The notes: a model not told the origin generated them from the letters alone. Shown: positions 46,510-57,205, counted from the stretch's first letter. The stretch is 60,271 nucleotides of DNA from Alkalibacterium kapii (GCF_007988865.1 NZ_BJUY01000011.1:1-60271), one strand, 5' to 3'. Program-made: numbers and translations.

Positions 46510-48438
46510 TCAATGAGAATCTTGGATACGTTTAAACATCTTTTCCATATCGGTCGTGGTGAAATTTACTGTAACCGGTCTACCGTGAGGACAGTTGTAG
46601 GGGTTTTTAGTCTGACTTAATTGCTCCAAAAGAACTCTCGCTTCATCGTCTGATAAATAATGATTGGCTTTGATCGATCGTTTACAGCTCATCATAATGG
46701 CAGTGGCTTCACGAAATTTACTGACGGTCAGGGTCGCTTTTTCCAGGAAAAAGTCAATCATTTCTTTTATCGTATCTTCTACCTGCCCAGCCGGCATCCA
46801 TGTTGGGTGCTGTCTTATAATGAAACTGTTTTGACCAAAATCTTCAAGATAGACAGAAGCTTCTGCCAGCTTATCTTTGTTCTCCCGTATGATGACCGCT
46901 TCATTAGAAGGATACTCAACAACTATCGGAATAAGAAGTTCCTGAAGTTCTGTCCCAGTTTGATCGATCGTTTCCCTAAAATATTCATATTTTATACGTT
47001 CCTGAGCAGCGTGCTGATCAATGATGTATAAGCCTTCTTCATTTTGAGCAAATAAATACGTCCCATGCATCTGACCAATATAATCTAAATCAGGAAACTG
47101 TTTTGTCTGCTCAGTCTTTTCATTCTCTTTTTCGACTGTTTTGAGTATTGGCTCTTTATGACCCATCTCACTCGTATAGGATTTACTGTTTCCATTATGG
47201 CTATCAGCATGCTTATCCATATAATCATTAAACGATTCATCCACAAACTGATTAAATCCAGTAGGGCTTTTTGCTGTTTCATCTTTGTTTACACTATTTG
47301 AAAAAGGTTCTATATTATGTTCGTCTTTTTGACTTAACGTATCTCGTGTCTCTTTTTCTTTGAAATCAAAGCGTGTCTGTTCATCTTTCGGTTCTTTCCA
47401 TGAACGTTTATTGCGCTGATTCAAGTTATCCAGGGCATTGGGTATCCTAACTTCCTCATCCATCCGCTTCCTTATTGCAGAACTGATCAGCATCCCAAGC
47501 TCTTTCTCATTACTGATACGTATCTGATGTTTGGTTGGATGCACATTGACATCTAAAAGCTGCGGATCCAGCGTAACATTAATTATGGCGATAGGATAGC
47601 GGCCAATCATCAATTTCGAGCCAAACCCTTCAACGATCGCTTTGTTCAGTGCATAATTCTTGATATATCTTCCATTGACGATAATCGTAATATATTTGTT
47701 GGTGGCTCTCGTCACTTCCGGTAAAGATACATACCCCGTCACTTTGAAATCAAATGAACTTTCTTTGATTTCACGCATTTTTTTTGCGATATTTACTCCA
47801 TATACGCCTGCAATGGCTTGTCTCTGTTCACCATTCCCGACCGTCTTGATCATCGTGTTTCCATCAGAAACGAGTTTAAAAGCTATTTCAGGATGAGCCA
47901 AGGCTAAGCGATTAATGGTATCATTAATGTGCGCAAGTTCTGTCTGTAAGGTTTTTACGTATTTTAATCGTGCAGGCGTATTGTAAAAAAGCTCTTCTAC
48001 TTTTATATTTACTCCTTGCCGTGACGAAGAAGTTTTCTGTTCGATCACTTCGCCGCCATGCAGAATAACTTGCGTTCCAGCCTTACCTTTTTCAGCAGAT
48101 TCAAACGTTATTTTAGAAACTGAAGCAATACTGGGCAGGGCTTCACCTCTGAAGCCAAGTGTTCGTATTCTAAATAACTCTTCGTCTGTTATTAGTTTTG
48201 ATGTGGCATGACGTTCAAATGCTGAAATCACTTCTTTTTTGGCAATCCCCTCACCATCATCAATAACCTGAATACTTTTCAGTCCTGCTTCTTCGACAAA
48301 TATTTCAATTCGTGAACTTTTAGCATCGATTGCATTCTCCACAAGCTCTTTTACAACGGAAGCCGGTCGTTCGATGACTTCACCGGCTGCGATCTGATTG
48401 GCTAATGTCTTGGACATGATTTGAATTTTAGTTGTCAT
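46510..48438 (-). CDS. mutL: DNA mismatch repair endonuclease MutL
   Basis: A 642-residue mismatch repair protein. The N-terminal GHKL ATPase has ANQIAAGEVIERPASVVKELVENAIDA, DDGEGI, RHATSK and TLGFRGEALPSIASV. A linker rich in charged residues (about 335-445) leads to the C-terminal dimerisation domain with the endonuclease motif DQHAAQERIKYE, and later CPHGRPVTV. The nuclease motif marks it as a nicking MutL, as expected without MutH. ATG 48438 is chosen (GGATGA 8 nt upstream); ATG 48447 has no site. It follows mutS by 19 bp. Confidence 0.96.
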   Translation of the reverse strand: MTTKIQIMSKTLANQIAAGEVIERPASVVKELVENAIDAKSSRIEIFVEEAGLKSIQVIDDGEGIAKKEVISAFERHATSKLITDEELFRIRTLGFRGEALPSIASVSKITFESAEKGKAGTQVILHGGEVIEQKTSSSRQGVNIKVEELFYNTPARLKYVKTLQTELAHINDTINRLALAHPEIAFKLVSDGNTMIKTVGNGEQRQAIAGVYGVNIAKKMREIKESSFDFKVTGYVSLPEVTRATNKYITIIVNGRYIKNYALNKAIVEGFGSKLMIGRYPIAIINVTLDPQLLDVNVHPTKHQIRISNEKELGMLISSAIRKRMDEEVRIPNALDNLNQRNKRSWKEPKDEQTRFDFKEKETRDTLSQKDEHNIEPFSNSVNKDETAKSPTGFNQFVDESFNDYMDKHADSHNGNSKSYTSEMGHKEPILKTVEKENEKTEQTKQFPDLDYIGQMHGTYLFAQNEEGLYIIDQHAAQERIKYEYFRETIDQTGTELQELLIPIVVEYPSNEAVIIRENKDKLAEASVYLEDFGQNSFIIRQHPTWMPAGQVEDTIKEMIDFFLEKATLTVSKFREATAIMMSCKRSIKANHYLSDDEARVLLEQLSQTKNPYNCPHGRPVTVNFTTTDMEKMFKRIQDSH

Positions 48439-48457
48439 TTTATTCATCCAACTTTCA

Positions 48458-51055
48458 TTACTTGTCAGTTAATTTCTGCTGCAGTTCATTTAAGATCTGA
48501 ATAGCATCCAGCGGAGTTGTGTTTAAAATATTCATCTTTTCAATTTTTTCGATGACTTCTTGCTCCTTCTTGTCAGGCACTTCAAATAAATCCAACTGTT
48601 TTTGTGATCCTTCTGAACTCTCTTCTTCAACAATGTGTGTTTCCTTTTCTGCGTCAACTAGATGTTCTTCTTTCATTTCCAGTTCTTTTAGTATACTTTC
48701 CGCACGCTTTAATAAAGGAGCTGGTAATCCTGCCAATTTAGCAACTTGTACACCATAACTTTTATCAGCTGCACCAGGAAGCATCTGATGAAGAAATACA
48801 AGTTCGCCGTCTTCTTCTACTGCACCCACATGAACATTTTTCAGTCCCGGTAATCGTTCATCCAGAACAGTCAGTTCATGATAGTGTGTGGAAAACAGTG
48901 TTTTAGCTTTAATTTTATCGTGAACATATTCGATAATGGCTTCAGCAAGCGCCATCCCGTCATAAGTCGCTGTCCCTCGTCCGATCTCATCGAACAAAAG
49001 TAAACTCTTACGTGTGGCATTAATTAAAGCCTGATTGGTTTCTGTCATCTCTACCATAAAGGTACTCTGACCACCAATCAGATCATCCATTGCACCGATA
49101 CGTGTATACAAGCGGTCAAAAATCGGTAAGCTGGCTTTTTCAGCGGGTACAAAACAACCCATCTGCGCCATAATGATTGTGAGAGCCAGTTGACGCATAT
49201 ACGTACTCTTACCTGACATATTCGGCCCGGTTATTAAAAGGACAGCTGTGTCATCCACTAACTCAACATCATTTGGGACATAGGTCTGTTCTCCCATCAC
49301 TTTTTCCACAACAGGATGTCTGCCCTTATAAATTGCTACATCCTGGCTATCAAGCGAGAATGTAGGTCTTACATAATCATATTCTTCACTAATTGTAGCA
49401 AAACTCTGAAGGACATCAATCTGGGCAATGATTTTCGCTAACTTTTGCAAACGGTCTATCTGATCCTTCACCTGATCTCTAACACCAGTGAATAATTCAT
49501 ACTCCAGATTTTTAGATTTTTCTTCTGCTTCAAGGATCAAGGCTTCCTTTTCTTTCAACTCAGGTGTGCTGTAACGCTCGGCATTCGTTAATGTCTGTTT
49601 GCGTTCATAGCGCCCTTCTTCAAGTTTAGATACATTAGCTTTGGAAACCTCTATATAATAGCCAAAAACCTTATTAAAACCAATTTTCAAATTTTTTATC
49701 CCAGTAGCTTTCCGCTCTTTTTGTTCCAGTTCGGCCATCCACTGCTTACCACTGGTCATGGCTTCTTTATATTTATCCAGTTGTTTATTGTATCCAATTT
49801 TTATGATTTCGCCATCTGTTATGGATAATGGCGGCTCGTTTTCAATAGCCTGATCAATCAGTTCCTTAACATCTTGAAGGGGATCAAGCTTGTCCAAGTA
49901 AGCTGACCAGCCATCTTCTTTATTAAGCAGCTGTATGATGTCTTTGATCAGCGGGATCTGTTCCAGTGACTGTTTTAGCTGAACAAGATCACGTGCATTA
50001 ACTGTACCAAATGCCGTTCGTCCTGCCAGTCTTTCCAAGTCATAAACTTTTTTCAGTATATCTTTTAAATCATTTCTTTCAAAGAAGTGATTAAGCAAGC
50101 TTTCTACGTAATCCATTCTTTCTTCGATTTTATTTTTTTGAATCAGCGGTTTATCCAGCCAGGTTTTCAACATCCGTCCACCCATGGCAGTTTTGGTTTC
50201 ATCCAGCAGCCACAAAAGTGTGCCATTTTTATTCCCATCTCTCAAAGACGCAGATAATTCCAAGTTTCTTCTGGCTTCCTGGCCAAAGATCAAATACTGA
50301 TTCGTTTCATACTCCGTGATCTCTTGAATATGATCCAATCGTCTCATTTGCGTTTCAGCTAAATAAGAGAGCATCAAATCGATCACTGGCTTAAGTTTTG
50401 ACTCCTCAAAAGGTGCTGTTAAGTGTGTCAAAGTATGCGAGTTATTTTTGTTTGATGCATGGGAAATGGATACGTTCCATCTGCTTTTCAGTGTTTCCTG
50501 CAAACTCAAAAGTTTTCCCGGCAGAAAAACAACCTCCCTGCAATTCACAGAAGTAAGTTCTCTGATGACTTCATTGAACCCCTCTACGTGAGTAACTCTC
50601 ATTTCTCCTGTCGTGAGATCGGCTAATGTGATTCCCATAATGTCTTTTAGTTCCATTACTGCAGCAATATAATTATTCTCTTTGGCATCAACGGTTTTCG
50701 ATTGCATAACGGTCCCTGGTGTAATGACCTGAACCACTTCACGTTTGACCATCCCCTTGGTCGTTTTGGGGTCTTCAACTTGTTCACAGATAGCCACTTT
50801 ATGTCCCATGCCTATTAATGTATCGATATACCCTTTTGCCGAATGATGGGGAACACCGCACATAGGGATCTGCTCGTCTGCATTTTTATTTCTACTTGTC
50901 AACGTCAATTCCAGTAAGCGGGACACTTCCACAGCATCTTCAAAAAACAATTCATAAAAGTCACCTAATCGATAAAATAAATAGGCGTGCGGATACTGTT
51001 TTTTTATATTTAGATATTGCTGCATCATAGGTGTTTGTTTCGTCTTTTGAGGCAC
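48458..51055 (-). CDS. mutS: DNA mismatch recognition protein MutS
   Basis: An 865-residue mismatch-binding ATPase. The Phe-x-Glu mismatch wedge lies in RLGDFYELFFEDA (about residues 33-45). Walker A TGPNMSGKSTYMRQ (about 605-618), Walker B LLLFDEIGRGTATYDG, FSTHYHELT. A Glu-rich segment near the C-terminus precedes the terminal helix. I use GTG 51055 (MPQKTKQTPMMQQY is the family start, with GAGAG 8-12 nt upstream); a GTG at 51064 sits on that site. First of the mutS-mutL pair, downstream of ymdB. Confidence 0.96.
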   Translation of the reverse strand: MPQKTKQTPMMQQYLNIKKQYPHAYLFYRLGDFYELFFEDAVEVSRLLELTLTSRNKNADEQIPMCGVPHHSAKGYIDTLIGMGHKVAICEQVEDPKTTKGMVKREVVQVITPGTVMQSKTVDAKENNYIAAVMELKDIMGITLADLTTGEMRVTHVEGFNEVIRELTSVNCREVVFLPGKLLSLQETLKSRWNVSISHASNKNNSHTLTHLTAPFEESKLKPVIDLMLSYLAETQMRRLDHIQEITEYETNQYLIFGQEARRNLELSASLRDGNKNGTLLWLLDETKTAMGGRMLKTWLDKPLIQKNKIEERMDYVESLLNHFFERNDLKDILKKVYDLERLAGRTAFGTVNARDLVQLKQSLEQIPLIKDIIQLLNKEDGWSAYLDKLDPLQDVKELIDQAIENEPPLSITDGEIIKIGYNKQLDKYKEAMTSGKQWMAELEQKERKATGIKNLKIGFNKVFGYYIEVSKANVSKLEEGRYERKQTLTNAERYSTPELKEKEALILEAEEKSKNLEYELFTGVRDQVKDQIDRLQKLAKIIAQIDVLQSFATISEEYDYVRPTFSLDSQDVAIYKGRHPVVEKVMGEQTYVPNDVELVDDTAVLLITGPNMSGKSTYMRQLALTIIMAQMGCFVPAEKASLPIFDRLYTRIGAMDDLIGGQSTFMVEMTETNQALINATRKSLLLFDEIGRGTATYDGMALAEAIIEYVHDKIKAKTLFSTHYHELTVLDERLPGLKNVHVGAVEEDGELVFLHQMLPGAADKSYGVQVAKLAGLPAPLLKRAESILKELEMKEEHLVDAEKETHIVEEESSEGSQKQLDLFEVPDKKEQEVIEKIEKMNILNTTPLDAIQILNELQQKLTDK

Positions 51056-51078
51056 TGCTATCACTCTCTCATTAATTT

Positions 51079-51885
51079 CTATAGTTCAAATAATGTCATA
51101 TCATCATCGATGCGAATCGTTTCTATTTTTTTTGCTTTACCCGTTTGATCATCTATTTCAATCAGACAGGCATTGAGTCTGCTTCTCCCACGACTTGGAA
51201 GTTCAAATCTCTGCGGGAGCTGAGTTGTAAATTTATGTAGTATCGGTTCTTTTTTCATTCCCAGGATACCATCATAAAACCCTGTCATTCCGACATCTGT
51301 CAGATAAGCTGTCCCCTTAGGAAGGATACGTCCATCATTCGTCTGGACATGTGTATGGGTGCCGATAACGGCAGATACCTGACCGTCCATAAACCAGCCT
51401 ATCGCTTCCTTTTCACTAGTTGCCTCCGCATGAAAATCAATAAATATATGTTTGGTTCGTTCAGCTGCTTCTTTGACAAGCTCGCCACCTACCCGGAAAG
51501 GGTCCTCATATTCCCCCATAAAAGAACGGCCATGTAAATTGATCACAGCTAGCTCCAGCTGATTGATTTTGATATAAGCTATGCCTCTTCCCGGAACATC
51601 GGCTGATTGAGGATAATTAGCTGGTCTGATCATTTTCTTTGCATCATTGATGAAATCAAAAATCTCTCTTTTGTCCCATGTATGGTTACCAAGTGTTACA
51701 AGATCAACACCTGATTGAAGTATTTCTTTATAATTTTTTTCTGTGATCCCCCGACCATCCGCAGCGTTCTCTCCATTGGCTATCGTTGCTTGCGGTTTGT
51801 ATTTCTCTTTCAATTTAGGAAGCCATTCACTTAACTTTTTCCTTCCCAAAGATCCAACAATATCTCCGACAAACAATATTTTCAT
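51079..51885 (-). CDS. ymdB: YmdB metallophosphodiesterase
   Basis: A 268-residue calcineurin-like phosphodiesterase that in Bacillus hydrolyses 2',3'-cyclic nucleotides and affects biofilm genes. Metal motifs: FVGDIVGSLGR (residues 4-14), NGENAADGRG, TLGNHTWD, FIDFHAEATSEK and GTHTHVQTND. ATG after AAAAGGGGAA. Located between rny and mutS, as in many Firmicutes (ymdA-ymdB). Confidence 0.94.
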   Translation of the reverse strand: MKILFVGDIVGSLGRKKLSEWLPKLKEKYKPQATIANGENAADGRGITEKNYKEILQSGVDLVTLGNHTWDKREIFDFINDAKKMIRPANYPQSADVPGRGIAYIKINQLELAVINLHGRSFMGEYEDPFRVGGELVKEAAERTKHIFIDFHAEATSEKEAIGWFMDGQVSAVIGTHTHVQTNDGRILPKGTAYLTDVGMTGFYDGILGMKKEPILHKFTTQLPQRFELPSRGRSRLNACLIEIDDQTGKAKKIETIRIDDDMTLFEL

Positions 51886-52040
51886 AACTGTTCCCCTTTT
51901 CTTCTCGCTTAGCCTATTTTACCAGTACTCATACGATGAAATCAAAATAGAGTTTTTAAAGATTACAAGTTATTATGTTAGTATGTTTGTCTTTTTATTC
52001 ACTGTATCTTTATTCAAATTTTAAAATTTAATCTGATAGT

Positions 52041-52084
52041 AAAAAGGTCAGTCAAAAAGATAAACTTTCTTGACTGACCTTTTA
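52041..52084 (-). terminator. Terminator of rny
   Basis: Minus strand AAAGGTCAGTCAAGAAA / TCTTTTTGACTGACCTTT stem and T-run. Confidence 0.88.
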
Positions 52085-52091
52085 TTAATTT

Positions 52092-53651
52092 TTATTTAGC
52101 ATATTCGATTGCTCTTGTTTCGCGTATTACCGTTACTTTAATATGGCCAGGATAGTCCATCTCATTTTCGATCTGCTTGCGTACATCTCTAGATAACTTG
52201 GCTGCCATGTTGTCATTCAGCTCATCTGGTTTAACGATAATTCTAACTTCTCTCCCAGCTTGAATTGCATAACTCTCCTTGACACCTTTAAAGCTGTTAG
52301 AGATTCTCTCTAGATTTTCAAGTCTTTGTAAGTAATTCTCCAAGGATTCACTTCTTGCGCCCGGTCTTGCAGAAGAAATAGAATCTGCTGATTCGACTAG
52401 GACAGCAATAACTGAGGTTGCATCAACATCACCATGATGAGATGCAATCGTATTAATAACTGTTTCGTTTTCTTGATATTTCATTGCTATCTGAGCGCCT
52501 ATTTCGACATGCGAACCTTCGACTTCACTGTCTAAAGCTTTTCCTATATCGTGAAGCAACCCGGCACGTTTAGCTAATTGAACATCTTCACCTAGCTCAG
52601 CTGCCATTATACCAGCAAGTTTTGCGACCTCGATTGAATGACTCAATACATTTTGCCCATAGCTTGTTCTAAAGTGCAAACGTCCGATAATTTTCATTAA
52701 ATCAGGGTGAATTGAATGAATGCCTAACTCGAACATCGTCTCTTCACCAATTTCTCTAATTCTCTCATCCATTTCTTTACGTGATTTTTCTACAGCTTCT
52801 TCGATTCTACCAGGATGGATACGACCGTCAGATATTAATTTTTCTAACGCCATTTTAGCAATTTCTCTTCTAATTGGATCATATCCACTTAGAACGACCG
52901 CTTCTGGTGTATCATCAATAATCAAATCCATGCCTGTCAGACTTTCGAGTGTCCTTATATTTCGACCTTCGCGTCCAATGATGCGGCCTTTCATATCATC
53001 ATTTGGTAAATTGATGACACTAACCGTTGATTCAGTAACCTGATCTGCAGCACAACGCTGAATTGCCTGAGTAATAATATTCTTAGCTTTTTTATCAGCT
53101 TCGAATTTTGCCTGATCCTCGTAGCGTTTCACCATAATTGCCATATCACGTGTTAGTTCTTGTTCTGCCTGATTAAGGACGATAGATTTTGCCTCTTCTT
53201 CTGATAAGCCCGCAATAGTTAGGAGTTTTTCATTTTGTTCTTCTAATAACTCTTCTGCGGCTTTTTCCAGCTCTTCCACTTTTTTCTGACGAGCAGTTAA
53301 TTTATCTTCCCTGCTTTGCAATGAACTTTCTCTTTTATCTATCGTTGTCTCTTTACGCTCTATATTATCTTCACGCTGCGCAATTCGATTTTCTTGCCGA
53401 GACACTTCAGATCGGCGTTCTTTTAGCTCCCACTCTATTTCTGTTCGATAAGAATGGATTTCTTCCTTTGCCTCCAGCAACGCTTCTTTTTTCAAAGTTT
53501 CAGCTTCTTTATTTGCGTCTTCAATAATGTTTTCAGCTGTTTGTTTGGAATCGGCTAATCTCTTTTCAAAACTTTGTTTCGTAAAATAAGATCCTGCGAC
53601 TAAACCAATAATTAAAGTAACGATAGCGGCGGCTATTGAAAGTAAGTCCAT
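52092..53651 (-). CDS. rny: Ribonuclease Y
   Basis: Membrane-anchored endoribonuclease that starts mRNA decay. The 519-residue protein has an N-terminal membrane helix (about residues 4-22), a long coiled coil (about 30-200), a KH domain ([35 protein letters not shown], about 222-256) and an HD domain with [20 protein letters not shown] and ASHHGD. ATG after GGAGGTGATT. It has its own promoter and terminator and lies between recA and ymdB. Confidence 0.97.
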   Translation of the reverse strand: MDLLSIAAAIVTLIIGLVAGSYFTKQSFEKRLADSKQTAENIIEDANKEAETLKKEALLEAKEEIHSYRTEIEWELKERRSEVSRQENRIAQREDNIERKETTIDKRESSLQSREDKLTARQKKVEELEKAAEELLEEQNEKLLTIAGLSEEEAKSIVLNQAEQELTRDMAIMVKRYEDQAKFEADKKAKNIITQAIQRCAADQVTESTVSVINLPNDDMKGRIIGREGRNIRTLESLTGMDLIIDDTPEAVVLSGYDPIRREIAKMALEKLISDGRIHPGRIEEAVEKSRKEMDERIREIGEETMFELGIHSIHPDLMKIIGRLHFRTSYGQNVLSHSIEVAKLAGIMAAELGEDVQLAKRAGLLHDIGKALDSEVEGSHVEIGAQIAMKYQENETVINTIASHHGDVDATSVIAVLVESADSISSARPGARSESLENYLQRLENLERISNSFKGVKESYAIQAGREVRIIVKPDELNDNMAAKLSRDVRKQIENEMDYPGHIKVTVIRETRAIEYAK

Positions 53652-53791
53652 CTAATCACCTCCGTATCATTATTTTAGATTTTTTCATGCATTAAAAATA
53701 ATTCGATATCTCATTTTCTGATAATATCATATTTAATTTGTAGTACACGATAATGGGTTGCTTTAAAAAATCAAAGCAGCACACTAAACTA

Positions 53792-53820
53792 ATTTTATAG
53801 TTCTTTCGTTCTTCTGTCAA
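53792..53820 (-). promoter_or_regulatory. Promoter of rny
   Basis: Minus strand TTGACA (53820-53815), 17 nt, TAAAAT (53797-53792). The 140-nt leader contains a weak GCTTT/AAAGC hairpin around 53758-53780. Confidence 0.82.
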
Positions 53821-53877
53821 CATTGATTTTGCATACGTTCTTTGATTCTATCTTATATCGGGGAATCAGTATATTTT

Positions 53878-53931
53878 AAAAAAAAGATTGAATTCCTGCC
53901 CACACATTAGTGAGTCTAGAAATTCAATCCA
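53878..53931 (-). terminator. Terminator of recA
   Basis: Minus strand GATTGAATTTCT / AGGAATTCAATC with a large loop followed by eight T. Confidence 0.85.
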
Positions 53932-53947
53932 ATTCAGTGCAGAATAC

Positions 53948-55003
53948 TTACTCTAATTCCAAGGTTTCAGCCATCGCTTCTTCCTCTTCGGTTTTTTCTA
54001 CGACGTCAGACTCATCACCCACACCATAAGCAGTTCTGACTTGTTTTTCAATTTCGATCCTTAAGTCAGGATGATCTTTCAAATATTGTTTCGCATTTTC
54101 CCGTCCTTGTCCAATTCTTTCTTCACCGTATGAATACCATGCTCCGGCTTTAGTAATGATATCGGCATCAGCCCCCATATCAACGATTTCTCCGATTTGA
54201 GAAATTCCTTCTCCATACATGATATCGACTAAAGCCGTTTTAAATGGTGGAGCCACTTTATTTTTGACAACTTTTAATTTAGTGCGGTTACCCGTCATAT
54301 CAGATCCAGATTTAATGGACTCGCCGCGGCGTACCTCAAGTCTTACAGAAGAATAGAACTTTAATGCTCGACCGCCTGGGGTGGTTTCTGGATTTCCAAA
54401 CATCACACCGACTTTTTCACGGATCTGGTTGATGAACAAAGCAATTGTTTTTGTTTTATTAATAGAACCAGATAACTTACGTAAAGCTTGAGACATCAAA
54501 CGGGCCTGCAGTCCAATGTGTGAATCGCCCATTTCTCCATCGATTTCAGCTCTAGGTACCAAAGCTGCTACTGAGTCGATGACAACAATGTCTACAGCTC
54601 CACTAGAAACTAGGGCATCTGCTATTTCCAATGCTTGTTCTCCTGTATCAGGCTGAGATAATAGTAGTTCATCAACGTCTACGCCTAAAGCTCTGGCATA
54701 TTTGGGATCCAAAGCGTGCTCAGCATCAATAAATGCGGCAATTCCGCCATTTGCCTGAACAGAAGCGATCGCGTGCAGCGATACTGTCGTTTTACCTGAA
54801 CTTTCCGGTCCATACACTTCAATAATTCGTCCTCGTGGATACCCGCCTATACCCAAAGCAACATCTAATGCCAATGAGCCACTGGGAACAGTCTTCACTT
54901 GTGTATCTACCTTTTCGCCCATTTTCATTATTGAACCTTTACCATATGCTTTTTCGATTTTTTTAAGTGCTGTTTCTAAAGCTTTTGCACGATCATCTGC
55001 CAT
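53948..55003 (-). CDS. recA: Recombinase RecA
   Basis: A 351-residue recombinase for homologous recombination, SOS induction and transformation. Walker [10 protein letters not shown] (residues 65-73), [39 protein letters not shown], loop 2 [21 protein letters not shown] and an acidic C-terminus ([13 protein letters not shown]). I chose ATG 55003 with AGGAGG 7 nt before it. It lies downstream of cinA as in many transformable Firmicutes, but also has its own promoter and a LexA-type site. Confidence 0.98.
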   Translation of the reverse strand: MADDRAKALETALKKIEKAYGKGSIMKMGEKVDTQVKTVPSGSLALDVALGIGGYPRGRIIEVYGPESSGKTTVSLHAIASVQANGGIAAFIDAEHALDPKYARALGVDVDELLLSQPDTGEQALEIADALVSSGAVDIVVIDSVAALVPRAEIDGEMGDSHIGLQARLMSQALRKLSGSINKTKTIALFINQIREKVGVMFGNPETTPGGRALKFYSSVRLEVRRGESIKSGSDMTGNRTKLKVVKNKVAPPFKTALVDIMYGEGISQIGEIVDMGADADIITKAGAWYSYGEERIGQGRENAKQYLKDHPDLRIEIEKQVRTAYGVGDESDVVEKTEEEEAMAETLELE

Positions 55004-55077
55004 TAATTTTCCTCCTAGGATTACTTTTTCGATTAATGCTTTACTGTTTCGAGTCATCTATATTATTTACTCTCTAT

Positions 55078-55106
55078 ATTCTAATCTTACATAATCAAAA
55101 AATCAA
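55078..55106 (-). promoter_or_regulatory. Predicted recA promoter
   Basis: Minus strand TTGATT (55106-55101), 17 nt, TAGATA (55083-55078), about 75 nt upstream of recA. Confidence 0.6.
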
Positions 55107-55114
55107 GCCTTTTT

Positions 55115-55128
55115 CGAACATTTATTCG
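55115..55128 (-). promoter_or_regulatory. LexA (SOS) box upstream of recA
   Basis: Minus strand CGAATAAATGTTCG matches the Gram-positive CGAAC-N4-GTTCG operator with one deviating base. It lies 8 bp upstream of the -35, immediately past the cinA stop, so LexA repression of recA is likely. Confidence 0.7.
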
Positions 55129-55130
55129 CT

Positions 55131-56408
55131 TTAAAGATTCTTGTCACATTTAGCATCATTTTTTGTTGGCAAGTTTAGTATAAAGTGTCTTACCATATCC
55201 AGTGCATTCAAAACAGCTAATTTCCGATTTTTATTTCGTCTATAATCAAAATGAAATCGTTGAACGTTTGTATCTTCACCCTTATATGACAAACCTATAA
55301 AGACGGTGCCGGGAATCTGACCTTCTAATGAACCAGGTCCTGCAACACCTGTCAATCCTATGCCGATATCAGCATCAAATATTCTACGAGCATTCTCCGC
55401 CATTTCTACAGCACATTGTTTGCTGACTACGCCAAATTCATCTATCGTTTCTTGATTTATATTCAAGACTTGGTGTTTTTTATCCTCACTATAGGCAACA
55501 ACTCCTCCTTCAAATATTGAACCAGCTGATTCTCCAGATGTTATCGCGCTCATAAATGCTCCCCCAGTGAGACTTTCTGCTGCAGTAATCGTTAAGCTGC
55601 GTTCTAAAAGTAAATCCTTCACCACGTCTGTTAGTTTTTTTTCACCGTAACCAAAAAAATAACTGTTCAATTTATTCAATACCTTCATTTGAATCTCATC
55701 GATATAATTTTCAGCTTCTTTTCTAGTATCAGCTCGAACGTTGATTTTCACGGTGACTTCTTCTTCACAGCTGTTGATGGTTACAACCACTTGTTCGTAT
55801 TTATTAATATCCTCACCTATTCTTTCAACTAGTTCGGCTTCAGTTATTCCAAAAAAACGTAACTTACGTGACTCAAACACCTGAGTATCTATAAATCTTT
55901 TGATCAACTCCTCTTTCAAATAATTTTTTACCATAGGACGAAATTCATCTGCTGGACCTGGTAAAAGTACATATTGATGGGACCCCTTAGTCAGTATCAT
56001 CCCAACGGCAATCCCGGTATCATTCTTCAGCGGAGTAGATCCAGCAAGTATCAAAGCTTGAAGCTGATTATTTTCAGGCATTTTTAATTCTGAATTTTTG
56101 TGATAAGTAATAATTCTTTCTTCGGTTTCTTTGTGTAAAATCAAATCTGTTTCAAGATAACTGGATAACGTCTGTTTTGTAATATCATCTTCAGACGGCC
56201 CTAACCCTCCAATCAGAATAATGAGTTCTCCACGTTCTTCTGATTTTTTTAAAGACGCAATTATATCCTGAGTATAACTTCCTACAGTAACTTGACTACA
56301 AACGTCTATACCTAGCGACGTTAACTCATTGGATATAAATGCAGCATTTGAGTTCACTACCTTTCCGGTTAAAAGTTCTGTGCCTATTGAAATAATTTCA
56401 GCTTTCAC
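55131..56408 (-). CDS. cinA: CinA competence/damage-inducible protein (NMN amidohydrolase family)
   Basis: A 425-residue two-domain protein: an N-terminal MoCF/pyrophosphatase-like domain (KAEIISIGTELLTGKVVNSNA, LIGGLGPSEDDITK, VLLPGPADEFRPM) and a C-terminal PncC-type nicotinamide-nucleotide amidase domain (TAAESLTGGAFMSAITS, VVAYSEDKKHQVL, GLTGVAGPGSLEGQIPGTVFIGL). GTG 56408 is chosen with AGGAGG 7 nt upstream. It is co-oriented with recA, which is often co-induced in competence. Confidence 0.94.
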   Translation of the reverse strand: MKAEIISIGTELLTGKVVNSNAAFISNELTSLGIDVCSQVTVGSYTQDIIASLKKSEERGELIILIGGLGPSEDDITKQTLSSYLETDLILHKETEERIITYHKNSELKMPENNQLQALILAGSTPLKNDTGIAVGMILTKGSHQYVLLPGPADEFRPMVKNYLKEELIKRFIDTQVFESRKLRFFGITEAELVERIGEDINKYEQVVVTINSCEEEVTVKINVRADTRKEAENYIDEIQMKVLNKLNSYFFGYGEKKLTDVVKDLLLERSLTITAAESLTGGAFMSAITSGESAGSIFEGGVVAYSEDKKHQVLNINQETIDEFGVVSKQCAVEMAENARRIFDADIGIGLTGVAGPGSLEGQIPGTVFIGLSYKGEDTNVQRFHFDYRRNKNRKLAVLNALDMVRHFILNLPTKNDAKCDKNL

Positions 56409-56500
56409 TAAAATTCCTCCTAGTATAACTATTGTCAATTTAAATTATTTCTCACTTTTTATTTTATCATAAGTGCGTTTTTTTAGTTTTAGATGATCAC

Positions 56501-56537
56501 AAAAAAAGAGTTTAAAAGCATATACCTTTAAACTCCT
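56501..56537 (-). terminator. Terminator of pgsA
   Basis: Minus strand GAGTTTAAAG / TTTTAAACTC followed by seven T, directly after the pgsA stop. Confidence 0.85.
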
Positions 56538-56544
56538 TTGTTTT

Positions 56545-57135
56545 TTATTTTTTTTTGAACGTTCCTTTAAACACAAATCGTGCTTCATAGAAATATAATA
56601 TTCCTGAATAAATAGTGAAAAACAAACAAATATACAATAGTATGATACCAATCGGAATTCCTGTAAATGCAACTGGGAAGTTATCAAGAAACAGGAAAAT
56701 GATAGCCAGCATCTGAGTATTTGTTTTTATTTTTCCCGGCCAGCCGGCAGCCATGACTTGCCCGCCTTGCTCAACTAATAATAAACGTAAACCCGTCACA
56801 GCTAATTCTCTGGAAACAATAATGGCAACGATCCAAGCGGGAGCCAGTGACAATTCTATTAAAAAGACCAAAGCTGTCATGACTAACATTTTATCTGCAA
56901 GAGGATCGGCAAATTTTCCAAAATTAGAGACGACGTTCAATTTTCTTGCTAAGTATCCATCCAGCCAGTCAGTAAAACTTGCGACAGAAAAAACTATAGC
57001 AGCAAGCAATAAATCAAGTTCGATAGAAGAAGACAATACTTCAATTGTTTCCCACTCAAAGGGCAAAATCAAAACTATAATAAATACGGGAATTAAAAAA
57101 ATACGGAAAAGTGTTATTTTGTTTGGTAAATTCAC
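56545..57135 (-). CDS. pgsA: CDP-diacylglycerol--glycerol-3-phosphate 3-phosphatidyltransferase
   Basis: Makes phosphatidylglycerol phosphate, the precursor of PG and cardiolipin. The 196-residue membrane protein has MNLPNKITLFRIFLIPVFI and the CDP-alcohol phosphotransferase signature DWLDGYLARKLN...FGKFADPLADK (about residues 57-83) with all aspartates present, plus four to five membrane segments. GTG start, AGGAGG 9 nt upstream. Follows rodZ with a terminator between. Confidence 0.95.
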   Translation of the reverse strand: MNLPNKITLFRIFLIPVFIIVLILPFEWETIEVLSSSIELDLLLAAIVFSVASFTDWLDGYLARKLNVVSNFGKFADPLADKMLVMTALVFLIELSLAPAWIVAIIVSRELAVTGLRLLLVEQGGQVMAAGWPGKIKTNTQMLAIIFLFLDNFPVAFTGIPIGIILLYICLFFTIYSGILYFYEARFVFKGTFKKK

Positions 57136-57158
57136 TCTAAAAAGCCTCCTGATTCCTA

Positions 57159-57197
57159 AAAAATAGACCAGTTATCTCAGTGTAAAACTGGTCTAAA
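57159..57197 (-). terminator. Terminator of rodZ
   Basis: Minus strand TAGACCAGTT / AACTGGTCTA followed by six T; pgsA begins 24 bp further, so some readthrough is probably allowed. Confidence 0.85.
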
Positions 57198-57205
57198 GAT
57201 ATTAC

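Noticed and set aside
56445-56687. Small open frame at the end of pgsA
   Set aside because: It overlaps pgsA and its terminator and has lysine-rich, non-protein-like content.
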